Assembly: GCA_017390475.1 (NCBI GenBank)
Contig: JAFPBO010000013.1
Coordinates: 124,001 to 188,000 of the forward strand
Origin: Loktanella sp.
Lineage (GTDB): Bacteria; Pseudomonadota; Alphaproteobacteria; Rhodobacterales; Rhodobacteraceae
DNA length: 64,000 nucleotides
Reading direction: 5' to 3'
Made by a program: the position numbers and the translations under genes. Below, in pieces: positions 47,750 through 57,153 of the stretch. The notes beneath the pieces are model-generated. The model had not been told where the DNA came from and did no database searches. It saw only the letters and a program-made list of their open reading frames with translations. The stretch's first letter is position 1. Each line of letters opens with the position of its first letter.

Positions 47750-48165
47750 GGCAGGTGACTGTCGGTGCCGCTGCGATCTGGGCGCGCGAATTCAATCAGG
47801 TCCCAGCGATTGCCCCAAGGATCGGACCAGACGGCGACCCGCCCGTAAGCCTCAACGCGCGGCGGTTCTTCGAACTGAACGCCGGCGGCCAGCATCTGCC
47901 TGTAATCGGTTTCGAAATCGGTGGTTTCCAGAAACAGCCAGACCCGTCCACCACCTTGGTCGCCGATGGCTTTTATCTGGCGTTCCCCCACAGCCCACGC
48001 GAGCAGGATCTCGGTATCGCCCTCCGCGGGGGCGATCCTGACCCAGCGCTTGCCGTGGCCAAGATCGGTATCCTCCCGACAGGTAAAGCCAATGCGCAGG
48101 AAGAACGCCAGCGCGTCGTTATAATCAGGGACAAGCAGAGAAAAGAATGCGATGCGGTTGGCCAT
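47746..48165 (-). CDS. VOC-family (glyoxalase/bleomycin-resistance fold) protein
   Basis: 139 aa with paired betaalphabetabetabeta modules. Begins RIAFFSLLVPDYNDALAFF and ends WSDPWGNRWDLIEF, the usual first and last strands. Some metal ligands look present (His near GHGKRW, Glu at the end), but substrate is unknown. ATG at 48165 preferred over one 15 nt earlier. Confidence 0.88.
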   Translation of the reverse strand: MANRIAFFSLLVPDYNDALAFFLRIGFTCREDTDLGHGKRWVRIAPAEGDTEILLAWAVGERQIKAIGDQGGGRVWLFLETTDFETDYRQMLAAGVQFEEPPRVEAYGRVAVWSDPWGNRWDLIEFARPDRSGTDSHLP

Positions 48166-48201
48166 AAAATTGGCTAGCAAGAAAGCGCGCTGGGCTCAAG
48201 C

Positions 48202-48219
48202 GGCGGGGTAAACCCCGCC
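48202..48219. repeat. Palindrome GGCGGGGT-AA-ACCCCGCC
   Basis: Perfect 8-bp arms, followed by CTACG. Sequences of the type GGCGGGGTTTACCCCGCC plus TACG recur in many proteobacterial intergenic regions. No transcription role assigned; it lies between the convergent-oriented 3' end of uspA and the VOC gene start. Confidence 0.6.
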
Positions 48220-48262
48220 CTACGTGGGTGGTGCGGCGGGGTGAACTAGCCCGACGACAGCG

Positions 48263-48290
48263 CGTAGGTCGGGGTTCTCCCCGACTTACG
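48263..48290. repeat. Palindrome with arms CGTAGGTCGGGG / CCCCGACTTACG
   Basis: 12-bp arms with one G-T mismatch and a TTCT loop, about 45 bp after the first palindrome and in the same style (CGTAGG...GGGG). May act as the terminator of the double uspA gene, which ends at 48312 on the minus strand, or be a REP-like element. Confidence 0.6.
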
Positions 48291-48311
48291 GCAGCTTCTC
48301 CCGATCATGCC

Positions 48312-49145
48312 CTACCGTGACATCAGGATCGGGCGATCCGCCTGTTCCAGCAAGCACCGCGTCGCCCCGCCGAACACCGCCTCCCGCAGTCGCGAATGCC
48401 CGTAAGCGCCGCTGACGATCAGTTCTGCCCCGACCTCGCGTGCGCGGCGCAGCAGGATGTCACCCACCTGCGGTTCGGTTCTTGCCAGCACCGCGACCTC
48501 TGATCTTGTGCCGTGGCGCATCAGATATTGCGCCATCGCGCCACCCGGATCAGACCGGTCAGCGGCATGGCCCGGTGGGTCGATGATGCAGATATCGGCG
48601 ATATCTGCCTGTTGCAGCAAGGGCAGCGCGGCGCGGGCGGCGGCCAAAGCCTCGGCTCCGTCGTTCCAGCCCATAAGGATATGGCCACCGGTATCGGGTG
48701 CCTTGCAGCCTTTGGGGATCATCAGCACCGGGCGTTCGGCGGCAAACAGGCAGGCTTCGACCAGGGCTGCAGCATCGGGATTGTCCTGATAGGGCCGCGG
48801 CAGGACCACAAGGTCCGAGAACCGCAATTTACGCGCGAGATAAGCGGTCAGTGCCGGTCCCTGCACGGTTGCTGCATGCAGCCCCCAGCGCAGAATTTCA
48901 CCTTGCATCCGTGACGTGACCCGCTGCTCCAGGCGGTCCCGCTCGTCCATCGCGTCGCGGGTCTGGCGTTCGATCCCCAGCGCATCGGTTCCCATGTAAT
49001 AGGTATTCGTTTCGCTGTGGCAGATCGTCACGACGAAGATATCCAAATGCGCATCCATACGGCTCGCCAGCACAATCGCGGCGTCCAGCGCATCGGTGGC
49101 ATGGTCGATCTGCGTCACGACTGTCGCAATGATCTTGTAAGTCAT
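48312..49145 (-). CDS. Universal stress protein, tandem UspA domains
   Basis: About 277 aa. Two Usp folds: residues about 1-140 (no clear ATP loop) and 150-277 with [17 protein letters not shown], the GxxGx9G(S/T) nucleotide-binding motif. Diverges from ccoN across a shared 186-bp region with a perfect FNR box, so low-oxygen induction is likely; Usp genes next to cbb3 oxidase genes are common in alphaproteobacteria. ATG at 49145 chosen from [10 protein letters not shown]; the frame is open to 49193. Confidence 0.9.
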   Translation of the reverse strand: MTYKIIATVVTQIDHATDALDAAIVLASRMDAHLDIFVVTICHSETNTYYMGTDALGIERQTRDAMDERDRLEQRVTSRMQGEILRWGLHAATVQGPALTAYLARKLRFSDLVVLPRPYQDNPDAAALVEACLFAAERPVLMIPKGCKAPDTGGHILMGWNDGAEALAAARAALPLLQQADIADICIIDPPGHAADRSDPGGAMAQYLMRHGTRSEVAVLARTEPQVGDILLRRAREVGAELIVSGAYGHSRLREAVFGGATRCLLEQADRPILMSR

Positions 49146-49232
49146 CAGACCGCTTTTCCCCTTAAGATGATGTGCCGGTCGCGCGCGCCGCACTTTGTGG
49201 TCTGTCTATGCAATGCCGCCCGGCGTATTGTC

Positions 49233-49246
49233 TTGATCCACATCAA
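49233..49246. promoter_or_regulatory. FNR/FnrL box TTGATCCACATCAA
   Basis: Perfect match to TTGAT-N4-ATCAA. It lies 86 nt before the ccoN ATG and 88 nt before the divergent uspA ATG. With FNR centred at -41.5, transcription of cco would begin near 49281, and CATAAG near 49270 could be the -10 box. fnrL is 1.6 kb away. Confidence 0.9.
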
Positions 49247-49331
49247 GGACGATGCCCGCTCCCATCCGCATAAGCCGATCATAGGCAAAGGATCGCGCCT
49301 GTTTGCAGGGCGATGGAAGAAGGGAAATTCC

Positions 49332-50927
49332 ATGGGGAATTATATAAAACTGGCGGCATTGGGGGCGGTGATCCTTTTTGCGGCGATGGCGGCGAATTGG
49401 GGGCGTGACACCGCCTATATTGTTCATGCCATCATCATTCTGGGCGTGTCGGGGTTCATGTTCGTGCGCGTCCTGCGCCAGATGGAACAGCCGGCCATGG
49501 CTGCTCCCACCGGCTATATGGATGATGTGGTCCGCGCCGGGGTAATCGCAACGACGTTCTGGGGGGTCGTGGGCTTTCTGGTTGGCGTGGTGATTGCCTT
49601 TCAACTGGCCTTTCCGCAGCTGAATTTCGAAATGCTGCAACCCTATGGCAATTTCGGCAGATTGCGCCCGCTGCATACCTCTGCGGTGATCTTTGCCTTT
49701 GGCGGCAATGCGCTGATCATGTCGTCCTTCTACATCGTGCAACGCACCTGCGGTGCGCGGCTTTGGGGCGGCAATCTGGGCTGGTTCGTGTTCTGGGGCT
49801 ACAATCTGTTCATCGTGCTGGCCGCGACCGGCTATCTTTTGGGTGCCACGCAATCCAAGGAATACGCAGAGCCTGAGTGGTATATCGATATCTGGCTAAC
49901 GATTGTCTGGGTCGCCTTTCTGGCCGCGTTCCTCGGCACGCTCTTCAAGCGGAAGGAACGACACATCTATGTCGCCAACTGGTTCTTGCTTGCCTTCATC
50001 GTCACTGTCGCCATGCTCCATGTCGTCAATAACCTGAGCATCCCTGTCAGCATCTGGGGCAGCAAATCTGTGCAGATCTTCTCGGGTGTGCAGGATGCCA
50101 TGGTGCAATGGTGGTATGGCCACAATGCCGTGGGCTTTTTCCTGACTGCCGGTTTTCTGGGGATGATGTATTACTTTGTTCCCAAACAGGCGGGCCGCCC
50201 GATCTTCAGCTACAAATTGTCGATCATCCACTTCTGGGCGCTGATCTTTCTTTATATCTGGGCCGGTCCGCACCATTTGCATTACACGGCTTTGCCGGAT
50301 TGGGCCTCGACCCTTGGCATGGTGTTTTCGATCATCCTGTGGATGCCGAGCTGGGGCGGCATGATCAACGGTCTGATGACCCTGCAAGGGGCATGGGACA
50401 AGCTGCGCACCGATCCGATCATCCGCATGATGGTCATTTCCTTGGCCTTCTACGGCATGTCCACATTCGAAGGACCGATGATGTCGATCCGCGCGGTCAA
50501 TTCCCTGTCGCATTACACCGACTGGACCATCGGACACGTGCATTCGGGTGCTTTGGGCTGGAACGGGATGATCACCTTTGCCGCACTCTATTTCCTGACA
50601 CCGAAATTATGGGGCCGCGCGCAGATGTATTCGATGTCCGCGATCAACTGGCACTTCTGGTTGGCGACGATCGGCATCATTCTTTACGCCGCCTCCATGT
50701 GGGTCACCGGCATCATGGAAGGGCTGATGTGGCGCGAAGTCGATGCCAACGGGTTCCTTGTGAACAGCTTTGCCGACACCGTTTCCGCGAAATTCCCGAT
50801 GTATGTCGTGCGCGGCCTTGGCGGGGTCCTGTATCTGACCGGCGGGATCATCATGGCCTGGAACATCTTCATGACGATCAGGGGTGGCGTCAAAGTCACC
50901 GCCCCGGTCGGCGTGCCAGCAGAATAA
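49332..50927 (+). CDS. ccoN: cbb3-type cytochrome c oxidase subunit I
   Basis: Catalytic subunit with low-spin heme b and heme b3-CuB, high oxygen affinity. 531 aa, about 12-13 helices. Seen: [13 protein letters not shown] (low-spin heme His), [15 protein letters not shown] (CuB His and cross-linked Tyr region), [11 protein letters not shown] (CuB His pair), and [13 protein letters not shown] (heme ligands). ATG at 49332 has AAGGGA 7 nt upstream; the much longer open frame upstream crosses the promoter and FNR box. First gene of ccoNOQP. Confidence 0.97.
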   Translation: MGNYIKLAALGAVILFAAMAANWGRDTAYIVHAIIILGVSGFMFVRVLRQMEQPAMAAPTGYMDDVVRAGVIATTFWGVVGFLVGVVIAFQLAFPQLNFEMLQPYGNFGRLRPLHTSAVIFAFGGNALIMSSFYIVQRTCGARLWGGNLGWFVFWGYNLFIVLAATGYLLGATQSKEYAEPEWYIDIWLTIVWVAFLAAFLGTLFKRKERHIYVANWFLLAFIVTVAMLHVVNNLSIPVSIWGSKSVQIFSGVQDAMVQWWYGHNAVGFFLTAGFLGMMYYFVPKQAGRPIFSYKLSIIHFWALIFLYIWAGPHHLHYTALPDWASTLGMVFSIILWMPSWGGMINGLMTLQGAWDKLRTDPIIRMMVISLAFYGMSTFEGPMMSIRAVNSLSHYTDWTIGHVHSGALGWNGMITFAALYFLTPKLWGRAQMYSMSAINWHFWLATIGIILYAASMWVTGIMEGLMWREVDANGFLVNSFADTVSAKFPMYVVRGLGGVLYLTGGIIMAWNIFMTIRGGVKVTAPVGVPAE

Positions 50928-50940
50928 GGAGGCCGGAACC

Positions 50941-51768
50941 ATGGCCAAGAACCCGAAAATCACCGACGCGGAAAAAGATCCCAACGTCAGTACCTTGTCT
51001 GATCTGCCGAATGAAATCCCGAATGAACTGCCGCATCAGACGGCATTTCTGAACCGGCACCAGATACTCGAACGCTCGCCCACATTGCTGCTGGTCACCT
51101 CGCTTGTGGTGGTGGCGATCGGTGGGCTGGTGGAAATTGTGCCGCTGTTCTATCTGGAGAACACCATCGAAAAGGTCGAAGGTGTGCGCCCCTATGCGCC
51201 TCTCGAACTGGCCGGGCGAGATATCTACATCCGCGAAGGCTGCTATACCTGCCACAGCCAGATGATCCGCCCGATGCGGGATGAGGTGGAACGCTATGGC
51301 CATTATTCGCTGGCGGCCGAATCAATGTATGATCATCCGTTCCAATGGGGGTCGAAACGCACCGGGCCTGATCTGGCCCGTGTGGGTGGCAAATATTCCG
51401 ATGCCTGGCATCTGGATCACCTGATCGACCCACAATCGGTGGTGCCGGAATCGATCATGCCGGGTTATGCCTATCTGCTGGATAGCTATGTCAACGCCAG
51501 CCACACCGCCGATCTGGTGCGCACCCATCGCATCGTCGGGGTGCCTTATACGGAAGAGATGATCCAACTGGCCGCCGCTGATGTTCTGGCACAGGCGGAT
51601 CCGGATACTGACAGCTATGACGATTTGCTGGAACGTTATCCGGGCGCGCAGATCCGCAACTTTGATGGCCGCGCTGGTGTGTCGGAAATGGATGCGCTGA
51701 TCGCCTATCTGCAAATGCTGGGCACGACGGTCGATTTCTCGACCTTCACGCCTGACGCCAGCCGGTAA
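50941..51768 (+). CDS. ccoO: cbb3-type cytochrome c oxidase subunit II
   Basis: Membrane-anchored monoheme cytochrome c, 275 aa. CYTCH at residues 101-105 with a preceding membrane helix (about 50-72); heme-ligand Met in [11 protein letters not shown]. Compared with typical CcoO of about 240 aa it has an N-terminal charged extension (roughly the first 35 residues, acidic and Pro-rich) before the usual [11 protein letters not shown] start. GGAGG lies about 8 nt before the ATG. Confidence 0.96.
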   Translation: MAKNPKITDAEKDPNVSTLSDLPNEIPNELPHQTAFLNRHQILERSPTLLLVTSLVVVAIGGLVEIVPLFYLENTIEKVEGVRPYAPLELAGRDIYIREGCYTCHSQMIRPMRDEVERYGHYSLAAESMYDHPFQWGSKRTGPDLARVGGKYSDAWHLDHLIDPQSVVPESIMPGYAYLLDSYVNASHTADLVRTHRIVGVPYTEEMIQLAAADVLAQADPDTDSYDDLLERYPGAQIRNFDGRAGVSEMDALIAYLQMLGTTVDFSTFTPDASR

Positions 51769-51778
51769 GGGGGATCAC

Positions 51779-51973
51779 ATGGACTATCACGCACTTTGGC
51801 AACAGATCAGCGACAATTGGCTTCTGATCTGGATGGGCACCTTCTTTATCGCGGTCATCATCTGGGCCTTCCGCCCCGGCAGCCGCGCGATTGATGCCGA
51901 TATCGCCAATATCCCCTTCCGACACGAGGACAAGCCGGTCACGCCAGACCAGCCAAAGGAGCCGCAGCCATGA
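51779..51973 (+). CDS. ccoQ: cbb3-type cytochrome c oxidase subunit CcoQ
   Basis: 64 aa, one membrane helix (WLLIWMGTFFIAVIIWAF) and a charged, Pro-rich C-terminal tail. CcoQ/FixQ stabilises the complex. Starts 10 nt after ccoO with GGGGGA before the ATG; its stop overlaps ccoP (ATGA). Confidence 0.92.
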   Translation: MDYHALWQQISDNWLLIWMGTFFIAVIIWAFRPGSRAIDADIANIPFRHEDKPVTPDQPKEPQP

Positions 51974-52842
51974 GCAGCAAGGACAAAAAGGACGTCGATG
52001 ACGTCACCGGCATCGACACGACCGGCCATAGCTGGGACGGGATTAAGGAATTGAACAATCCCCTTCCGCGCTGGTGGCTGTGGACCTTCTATCTGACGAT
52101 CATCTGGGGCATTGGCTACACGATCGCTTTCCCCGCCTGGCCACTGATCAGCTCTGCCACATCCGGCGTGCTGGGCTATTCTACACGTGGTGAAGTCGCG
52201 CAGGAAATCGCCCGTTTTCAGGAGGCCAATGCCGATATCATGGCGGAACTCGCCGTCGCTGATCTGGAAACACTGGACCAGAACCCGGAATTGATGCGTT
52301 TTGCGACATCTGCCGGTGGCGCCGTGTTCCGCAACAATTGTTCGCAATGCCACGGGTCGGGGGCTGCCGGTGCGGTCGGCTATCCTAACCTGCTGGACGA
52401 TGACTGGCTCTGGGGTGGAGATTTTGAAAACATCGCCTACACCGTCCGCCACGGCATCAGGAACGAGGAAGACTGGGATGCCCGCTATTCCCAAATGACG
52501 GCCTTTGATGACATCCTGTCAAATGATGAAATCGACGCTGTGGTGAACCATGTACTGGCCATTTCGGGGCAAGGCCATGACGCCACGCTGGCCGCCGCCG
52601 GGTCAGAGCTGTTTCTGGACAATTGCGCCGCTTGTCACGGCGACGCAGGCACCGGCAATCGCGATCTTGGCGCGCCCAACCTGACCAATAACATATGGCT
52701 TTACGGTGGCGATCCGGCGACGCTCGAACAGACGATCCGCTACGCCCGCTTTGGTGTCATGCCACCTTGGGGAACACGCCTGACCGAGGCTGAAATTCGC
52801 GCGGTCACCGCCTATGTCCACCAGCTTGGCGGCGGCGAATAG
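51970..52842 (+). CDS. ccoP: cbb3-type cytochrome c oxidase subunit III (diheme)
   Basis: 290 aa. One N-terminal helix after a soluble start (WWLWTFYLTIIWGIGYTIAF region, residues about 36-55), then two cytochrome c domains with CSQCH (Cys124) and CAACH (Cys219). Passes electrons from soluble cytochrome c to CcoO. Last gene of the operon, followed after about 55 nt by a terminator. Confidence 0.97.
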   Translation: MSSKDKKDVDDVTGIDTTGHSWDGIKELNNPLPRWWLWTFYLTIIWGIGYTIAFPAWPLISSATSGVLGYSTRGEVAQEIARFQEANADIMAELAVADLETLDQNPELMRFATSAGGAVFRNNCSQCHGSGAAGAVGYPNLLDDDWLWGGDFENIAYTVRHGIRNEEDWDARYSQMTAFDDILSNDEIDAVVNHVLAISGQGHDATLAAAGSELFLDNCAACHGDAGTGNRDLGAPNLTNNIWLYGGDPATLEQTIRYARFGVMPPWGTRLTEAEIRAVTAYVHQLGGGE

Positions 52843-52895
52843 GATCACTGCGGGCGCATCTGTTCGCACAAACGCAGCCCGCAAGTGAGGGAACA

Positions 52896-52920
52896 GCGTC
52901 CGGGCAACCGGGCGTTTTTC
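52896..52920 (+). terminator. Rho-independent terminator of ccoNOQP
   Basis: Stem CGTCCGG / CCGGGCG with one T-G wobble (52897-52903 with 52908-52914), GCAA tetraloop, then TTTTT. Lies just before the stop of the convergent Lrp gene. Confidence 0.88.
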
Positions 52921-52923
52921 TCT

Positions 52924-53424
52924 TTACGCTTGTTGCGCCAGCCGCGCCTCCAGCACATCGAACGGCACGCCGGGCTCGACCTTGGCATCGCGGATCACCA
53001 GCGATGTCTTAACCGAAGCGACATTATCCGCGCTGGTCAGCTCCTCGGTCAGAAACCGCTGAAATGTGCGCAGATCGGGGGCCACGCATTTGAGGATGAA
53101 ATCCACCTCGCCATTCAGCATGTGGCATTCGCGGACAAGCGGCCAGCCAATGCAGCGTTGCTCGAAGGCAGACAGATCCGCCTCTGCCTGGCTGACCAGC
53201 CCGACCATGGCGAAAACCTGAACCTCGAAGCCCAGCTCGCGGGCGTTGACATCTGCGTGGTAGCCAAGGATATATCCCTGCTCCTCCAGCGTGCGCACGC
53301 GGCGCAGGCATGGTGGGGCAGATATGCCGACCCGGCTGGCAAGCTCGACATTGGTCATCCGACCATCGGCCTGCAGTTCCGCCAGAATCATCCGGTCAAT
53401 GTCGTCAAGTTTCGTACCAGCCAT
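52924..53424 (-). CDS. Lrp/AsnC family transcriptional regulator
   Basis: 166 aa. N-terminal HTH (LDDIDRMILAELQADGRMTNVELA in two parts, GISAPPCLRRVRTLEEQGYI) and C-terminal RAM ligand-binding domain (EVDFILKCVAPDL). Closer to feast/famine Lrp than to AsnC in the HTH. GAGGAA lies 6 nt before the ATG at 53424. It diverges from trxB; whether it controls trxB is unknown. Confidence 0.92.
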   Translation of the reverse strand: MAGTKLDDIDRMILAELQADGRMTNVELASRVGISAPPCLRRVRTLEEQGYILGYHADVNARELGFEVQVFAMVGLVSQAEADLSAFEQRCIGWPLVRECHMLNGEVDFILKCVAPDLRTFQRFLTEELTSADNVASVKTSLVIRDAKVEPGVPFDVLEARLAQQA

Positions 53425-53576
53425 ATCGTTCCTCGATAGATTTTTCCGATTACTACCCATATCACGCCTGTAGCGCAATAATGTTTCAGGTTTCAGTAAC
53501 AAATGAACACAGCGTCTGATCTTTTAACCTTTGTGATGGAGCGCTATATCAACAGGGAAACCAGATGAGGTCTGCC

Positions 53577-54545
53577 ATGCCTACCACCCGCCACACCCGC
53601 GTTCTGATCATCGGCTCCGGCCCTGCCGGTTACACGGCTGGCGTCTATGCCGCCCGTGCCATGCTGGAACCTCTGCTGGTGCAGGGCATGGAACCCGGCG
53701 GCCAATTGACCACCACGACAGAGGTCGAAAATTGGCCTGGCGATACCGAGGTGCAAGGTCCCGACCTGATGCTGCGGATGGAGGCCCATGCCCGCGCCAT
53801 GGGTTGTGAGATCGTGCAGGACATCATCACATCTCTTGATCTGCAAAACCGCCCCTTCACCGCGCAATCGGACAGCGGCACGATCTACACCGCCGATGCG
53901 GTGATCCTGTCCACCGGCGCGCGCGCGAAATGGCTGGGCCTGCCGACCGAGGATAAGTTCAAAGGTTTCGGTGTCAGCGCCTGTGCCACCTGCGACGGGT
54001 TCTTCTATCGCGGGCAGGAAATCGTCGTCGTCGGCGGCGGCAATACTGCGGTGGAAGAGGCGCTGTTTTTGACCAATTTCGCCTCTAAGGTGACGCTGAT
54101 CCACCGGCGCGATGAATTGCGCGCCGAGAAAATCCTGCAACAACGGCTGGAAAACAACCCCAAGATCGAAACCCTGTGGTTCCATGAAGTGGAAGAGGTG
54201 TTCGGCAGCGACAGCCCGCTTGGCGTCGAAGGTATCCGCGTGCGCGATGTGCGCAGCGGTGCCGTGACCGAGATTTCGGCTAAGGGCGTGTTCATCGCCA
54301 TCGGTCATGCGCCTGCGTCTGAACTGGTCAAGGATCAGTTAGAAACCCATAACGGTGGCTATGTCGTCGTTGAACCCGGCACGACTCGGACTGCTATTCC
54401 CGGTGTCTTCGCGGCGGGCGATCTGACCGATCATGTCTACCGTCAGGCCGTGACAAGTGCCGGGATGGGCTGCATGGCGGCGCTGGATGCCGAACGCTAT
54501 CTTGCTGCGCTAGAGGATCAACCGGCGGTCAAGGCCGCAGAATAG
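53577..54545 (+). CDS. trxB: Thioredoxin-disulfide reductase
   Basis: NADPH-dependent flavoprotein that reduces thioredoxin. About 322 aa. FAD motif [16 protein letters not shown], redox-active CATC at residues 136-139, NADPH motif [11 protein letters not shown]-terminal FAD contact AAGDLTD. Two starts are possible: 53565 (AGGGA upstream) and 53577 (GAGG 6 nt upstream, matching family length); I prefer 53577. Own terminator downstream. Confidence 0.95.
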   Translation: MPTTRHTRVLIIGSGPAGYTAGVYAARAMLEPLLVQGMEPGGQLTTTTEVENWPGDTEVQGPDLMLRMEAHARAMGCEIVQDIITSLDLQNRPFTAQSDSGTIYTADAVILSTGARAKWLGLPTEDKFKGFGVSACATCDGFFYRGQEIVVVGGGNTAVEEALFLTNFASKVTLIHRRDELRAEKILQQRLENNPKIETLWFHEVEEVFGSDSPLGVEGIRVRDVRSGAVTEISAKGVFIAIGHAPASELVKDQLETHNGGYVVVEPGTTRTAIPGVFAAGDLTDHVYRQAVTSAGMGCMAALDAERYLAALEDQPAVKAAE

Positions 54546-54594
54546 GACTGGTGTCGCAGCTTCGGGCCTGCAGCCAAACCATCGTTCTGCGCAT

Positions 54595-54623
54595 GACAGC
54601 ACCGCCACAGTGCTGTTCTTTTT
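54595..54623 (+). terminator. Rho-independent terminator of trxB
   Basis: Stem ACAGCAC / GTGCTGT (54596-54602 with 54610-54616) with a 7-nt loop, then TCTTTTT. About 50 nt after the trxB stop, so sat-cysC has its own promoter. The remaining 75 bp before sat contain the short palindromes TTGC-CTGC-GCAA (54662-54673) and ACAAT-TTTG-ATTGT (54678-54691), possible operators. Confidence 0.85.
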
Positions 54624-54698
54624 CGCACCCGCTGCTGGACAAGAATACAACGTGAGGGATATTGCCTGCGCAACGTAACAATTTTGATTGTGAATATC

Positions 54699-56408
54699 AT
54701 GGCGCAGGATCTGGCCCCTATCCCCGAACTTTACGTCTCTTACGAGAGCGCACAGAAGCTGAAAGCCGAAGCAGGTGAGCTGGTCAGCCATGACCTGACC
54801 CCCCGCCAGATCTGTGATCTGGAACTGCTGATGAACGGCGGTTTCAATCCGCTGAAAGGGTTCCTATCCGAAGCGGATTATAACGGTGTCGTGGATAACA
54901 TGCGGCTGGCTGACGGCGCGCTCTGGCCGATGCCGGTGACGCTCGATGTCTCAGAGGCATTTGCTGACAAGGTGACCATCGGTCAAGACATCGCCTTGCG
55001 CGACCAAGAGGGTGTGATCCTCGCGACCATGACCGTCAGTGATAAATGGGTGCCGAACAAGGCGCATGAGGCGGAAAAGGTCTATGGTGCTGATGACAGC
55101 GCACATCCGGCGGTAAATTACCTGCACAACACCGCAGGGTCCGTCTATCTGGGTGGTCCCGTCACCGGCATCCAGCAGCCCGTGCACTACGATTTCCGTG
55201 GCCGTCGCGACACGCCGAACGAATTGCGCGCCCTGTTCCGCAAACTGGGCTGGCGCAAGGTTGTGGCTTTCCAGACCCGCAACCCGTTGCACCGCGCGCA
55301 TCAGGAACTGACGTTCCGTGCCGCGCGTGAAGCGCAGGCCAACCTGCTGATCCATCCCGTTGTCGGGATGACCAAACCGGGCGACATCGACCATTTCACC
55401 CGCGTCCGCTGCTACGAGGCTGTGCTGGATCAATACCCCTCCGCCACCACAACGATGAGCCTGCTGAACCTCGCCATGCGTATGGCTGGCCCGCGTGAGG
55501 CGGTCTGGCACGGGCTGATCCGTAAGAACCACGGCTGCACCCATTTCATCGTGGGTCGCGACCATGCCGGGCCGGGTAAAAACTCTGCCGGGCAGGACTT
55601 CTATGGCCCCTATGATGCGCAGGAATTGTTCCGTCAGCATCAGGACGAAATGGGCATCGAGATGGTCGATTTCAAACAGATGGTCTATGTGCAGGACCGC
55701 GCGCAATATGAACCCGCCGATGAAATTGTCGATAAAGACAAGGTGACGATCCTTGATATTTCTGGCACCGAACTGCGCCGCCGTCTGGCGGAAGGGCTGG
55801 ATATCCCCGAATGGTTCTCTTTCCCGCAAGTGGTCGAGGAATTGCGCAAAAGCCGCCCGGCACGTGCCAAGCAAGGCTTTACCGTTTTCTTCACTGGCTT
55901 TTCCGGGTCGGGCAAATCTACAATCGCCAATGCGCTGATGGTCAAGCTGATGGAAATGGGCGGGCGGCCTGTGACCCTGCTCGACGGTGATATCGTGCGC
56001 AAGAACCTGTCGTCGGAACTTGGGTTCAGCAAGGAACACCGCGATCTGAACATCCGGCGCATCGGCTATGTCGCGTCAGAGATCACCAAGAACGGCGGCA
56101 TCGCGATCTGCGCCCCAATTGCGCCTTATGCGACAACACGGCGCGCGGTGCGCGAAGATGTCGAACAATTCGGGGCTTTCGTGGAAATCCACGTATCCAC
56201 CTCGATCGAAGAATGCGAACGCCGCGACCGCAAGGGGCTGTATAAGCTGGCACGCGCAGGAAAGATTGCCGAATTTACAGGCATTTCAGATCCTTACGAT
56301 GTACCGGAAAACCCTGAACTGCGGCTTGATACTGAAAATATGACGGTAGACACCTGTGCGCATCAGGTGATCCTGAAACTGGAAAACATGGGGCTGATCA
56401 AGGGCTAA
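54699..56408 (+). CDS. Bifunctional sulfate adenylyltransferase / adenylylsulfate kinase (Sat-CysC fusion)
   Basis: 569 aa assimilatory enzyme that turns sulfate into PAPS in two steps. Residues about 1-385 are a dissimilatory-type ATP sulfurylase with QTRNPLHRAHQEL and GRDHAGPG; residues about 390-569 are an APS kinase with P-loop GFSGSGKST and DGDIVRKN. This replaces the CysDN/CysC set of enterobacteria. ATG at 54699 (MAQDLAPIPEL) preferred over an upstream TTG. A perfect palindrome follows the gene. Confidence 0.95.
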   Translation: MAQDLAPIPELYVSYESAQKLKAEAGELVSHDLTPRQICDLELLMNGGFNPLKGFLSEADYNGVVDNMRLADGALWPMPVTLDVSEAFADKVTIGQDIALRDQEGVILATMTVSDKWVPNKAHEAEKVYGADDSAHPAVNYLHNTAGSVYLGGPVTGIQQPVHYDFRGRRDTPNELRALFRKLGWRKVVAFQTRNPLHRAHQELTFRAAREAQANLLIHPVVGMTKPGDIDHFTRVRCYEAVLDQYPSATTTMSLLNLAMRMAGPREAVWHGLIRKNHGCTHFIVGRDHAGPGKNSAGQDFYGPYDAQELFRQHQDEMGIEMVDFKQMVYVQDRAQYEPADEIVDKDKVTILDISGTELRRRLAEGLDIPEWFSFPQVVEELRKSRPARAKQGFTVFFTGFSGSGKSTIANALMVKLMEMGGRPVTLLDGDIVRKNLSSELGFSKEHRDLNIRRIGYVASEITKNGGIAICAPIAPYATTRRAVREDVEQFGAFVEIHVSTSIEECERRDRKGLYKLARAGKIAEFTGISDPYDVPENPELRLDTENMTVDTCAHQVILKLENMGLIKG

Positions 56409-56416
56409 GGTCGGTT

Positions 56417-56442
56417 GTAACCTGCATCATGATGCAGGTTAC
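56417..56442. terminator. 26-nt perfect palindrome between convergent sat-cysC and DUF1150
   Basis: GTAACCTGCATCA/TGATGCAGGTTAC, 13-bp arms with no spacer. It sits 8 nt after the sat stop and 9 nt before the DUF1150 stop. No T-run on either strand. Like the dnaE/slyX repeat it may act as a bidirectional 3'-end structure. Confidence 0.55.
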
Positions 56443-56451
56443 CTGCCGCCT

Positions 56452-56676
56452 TTAATGCACCGTCACCGGGTTCATGTCATTCTCGCGTGCAAGGTGAAAC
56501 GCCATCTTGCGGTCAGCCACCAGCGCAAGCTGTTCGCCCTTGGTGTTGTGCACTGCAAACACCTCGCGCAGGTCGCCGATTTCAGCGCGGACTTCGGCGG
56601 GCAAATCGGCGGTCAGCACAGATTTGACATAGACGATGTCCTGCCCGAATGATTTGAGATCATATTTCATATTCAT
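56452..56676 (-). CDS. DUF1150 family protein
   Basis: 74 aa alphaproteobacterial protein of unknown function, usually encoded next to hsp20 as here (3-nt gap). Conserved pieces: FGQDIVYVKSV, AVHNTKGEQLALVADRKMAFHLAREND. Probably co-induced with Hsp20 by heat. AAAGG lies 7 nt before the ATG. Confidence 0.85.
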   Translation of the reverse strand: MNMKYDLKSFGQDIVYVKSVLTADLPAEVRAEIGDLREVFAVHNTKGEQLALVADRKMAFHLARENDMNPVTVH

Positions 56677-56679
56677 GGC

Positions 56680-57093
56680 TTAGCCTTTCTTGATCTTGAT
56701 GGTCTGCACAATCCGGTCGGGCACCGATCTTGTCAGATCCACATGTAACAACCCGTTTTCCATCACCGCCTCGCCGACATCAACGCCATCGGCGAGCACG
56801 AAAGATCGCTGGAACTGACGCGCGGCAATCCCGCGATGCAGGTAAATCCGGCCTTCGCTGTCGTCCTGCTGGCGGCCACGGATGACAAGCGCGTTATCTT
56901 CAACCGTGATGACCAGGTCGTCTTCGGCAAATCCGGCCACGGCCAGCGTGATCCGGTAAGATGTGGCAGAGGTCTGTTCGATATTATAAGGGGGATATCC
57001 GTCGTTGCCGCTTTTCGCGGTGCGTTCGACCAGCCGTTCCAGCTGTTCAAACCCCAAAAGGAACGGATGGGTCCCCAAAGCCATTTTCGTCAT
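56680..57093 (-). CDS. Hsp20/alpha-crystallin family small heat-shock protein
   Basis: 137 aa ATP-independent holdase. Alpha-crystallin domain from about residue 35 to 130 (YNIEQTSATSYRITLAVAG, NALVIRG, ENGLLHVDL), short N-terminal arm (HPFLLGFEQLERL) and a C-terminal KIKKG. IbpA-like. Preceded by a RpoH-type promoter (57154-57186), giving a leader of about 54 nt. First gene of the hsp20-DUF1150 operon. Confidence 0.93.
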   Translation of the reverse strand: MTKMALGTHPFLLGFEQLERLVERTAKSGNDGYPPYNIEQTSATSYRITLAVAGFAEDDLVITVEDNALVIRGRQQDDSEGRIYLHRGIAARQFQRSFVLADGVDVGEAVMENGLLHVDLTRSVPDRIVQTIKIKKG

Positions 57094-57153
57094 AAGACAT
57101 GCCCTTCTTGCAAGCGACTGTCGATACGGCCCCGATTGCGGCGACCTGACTCA

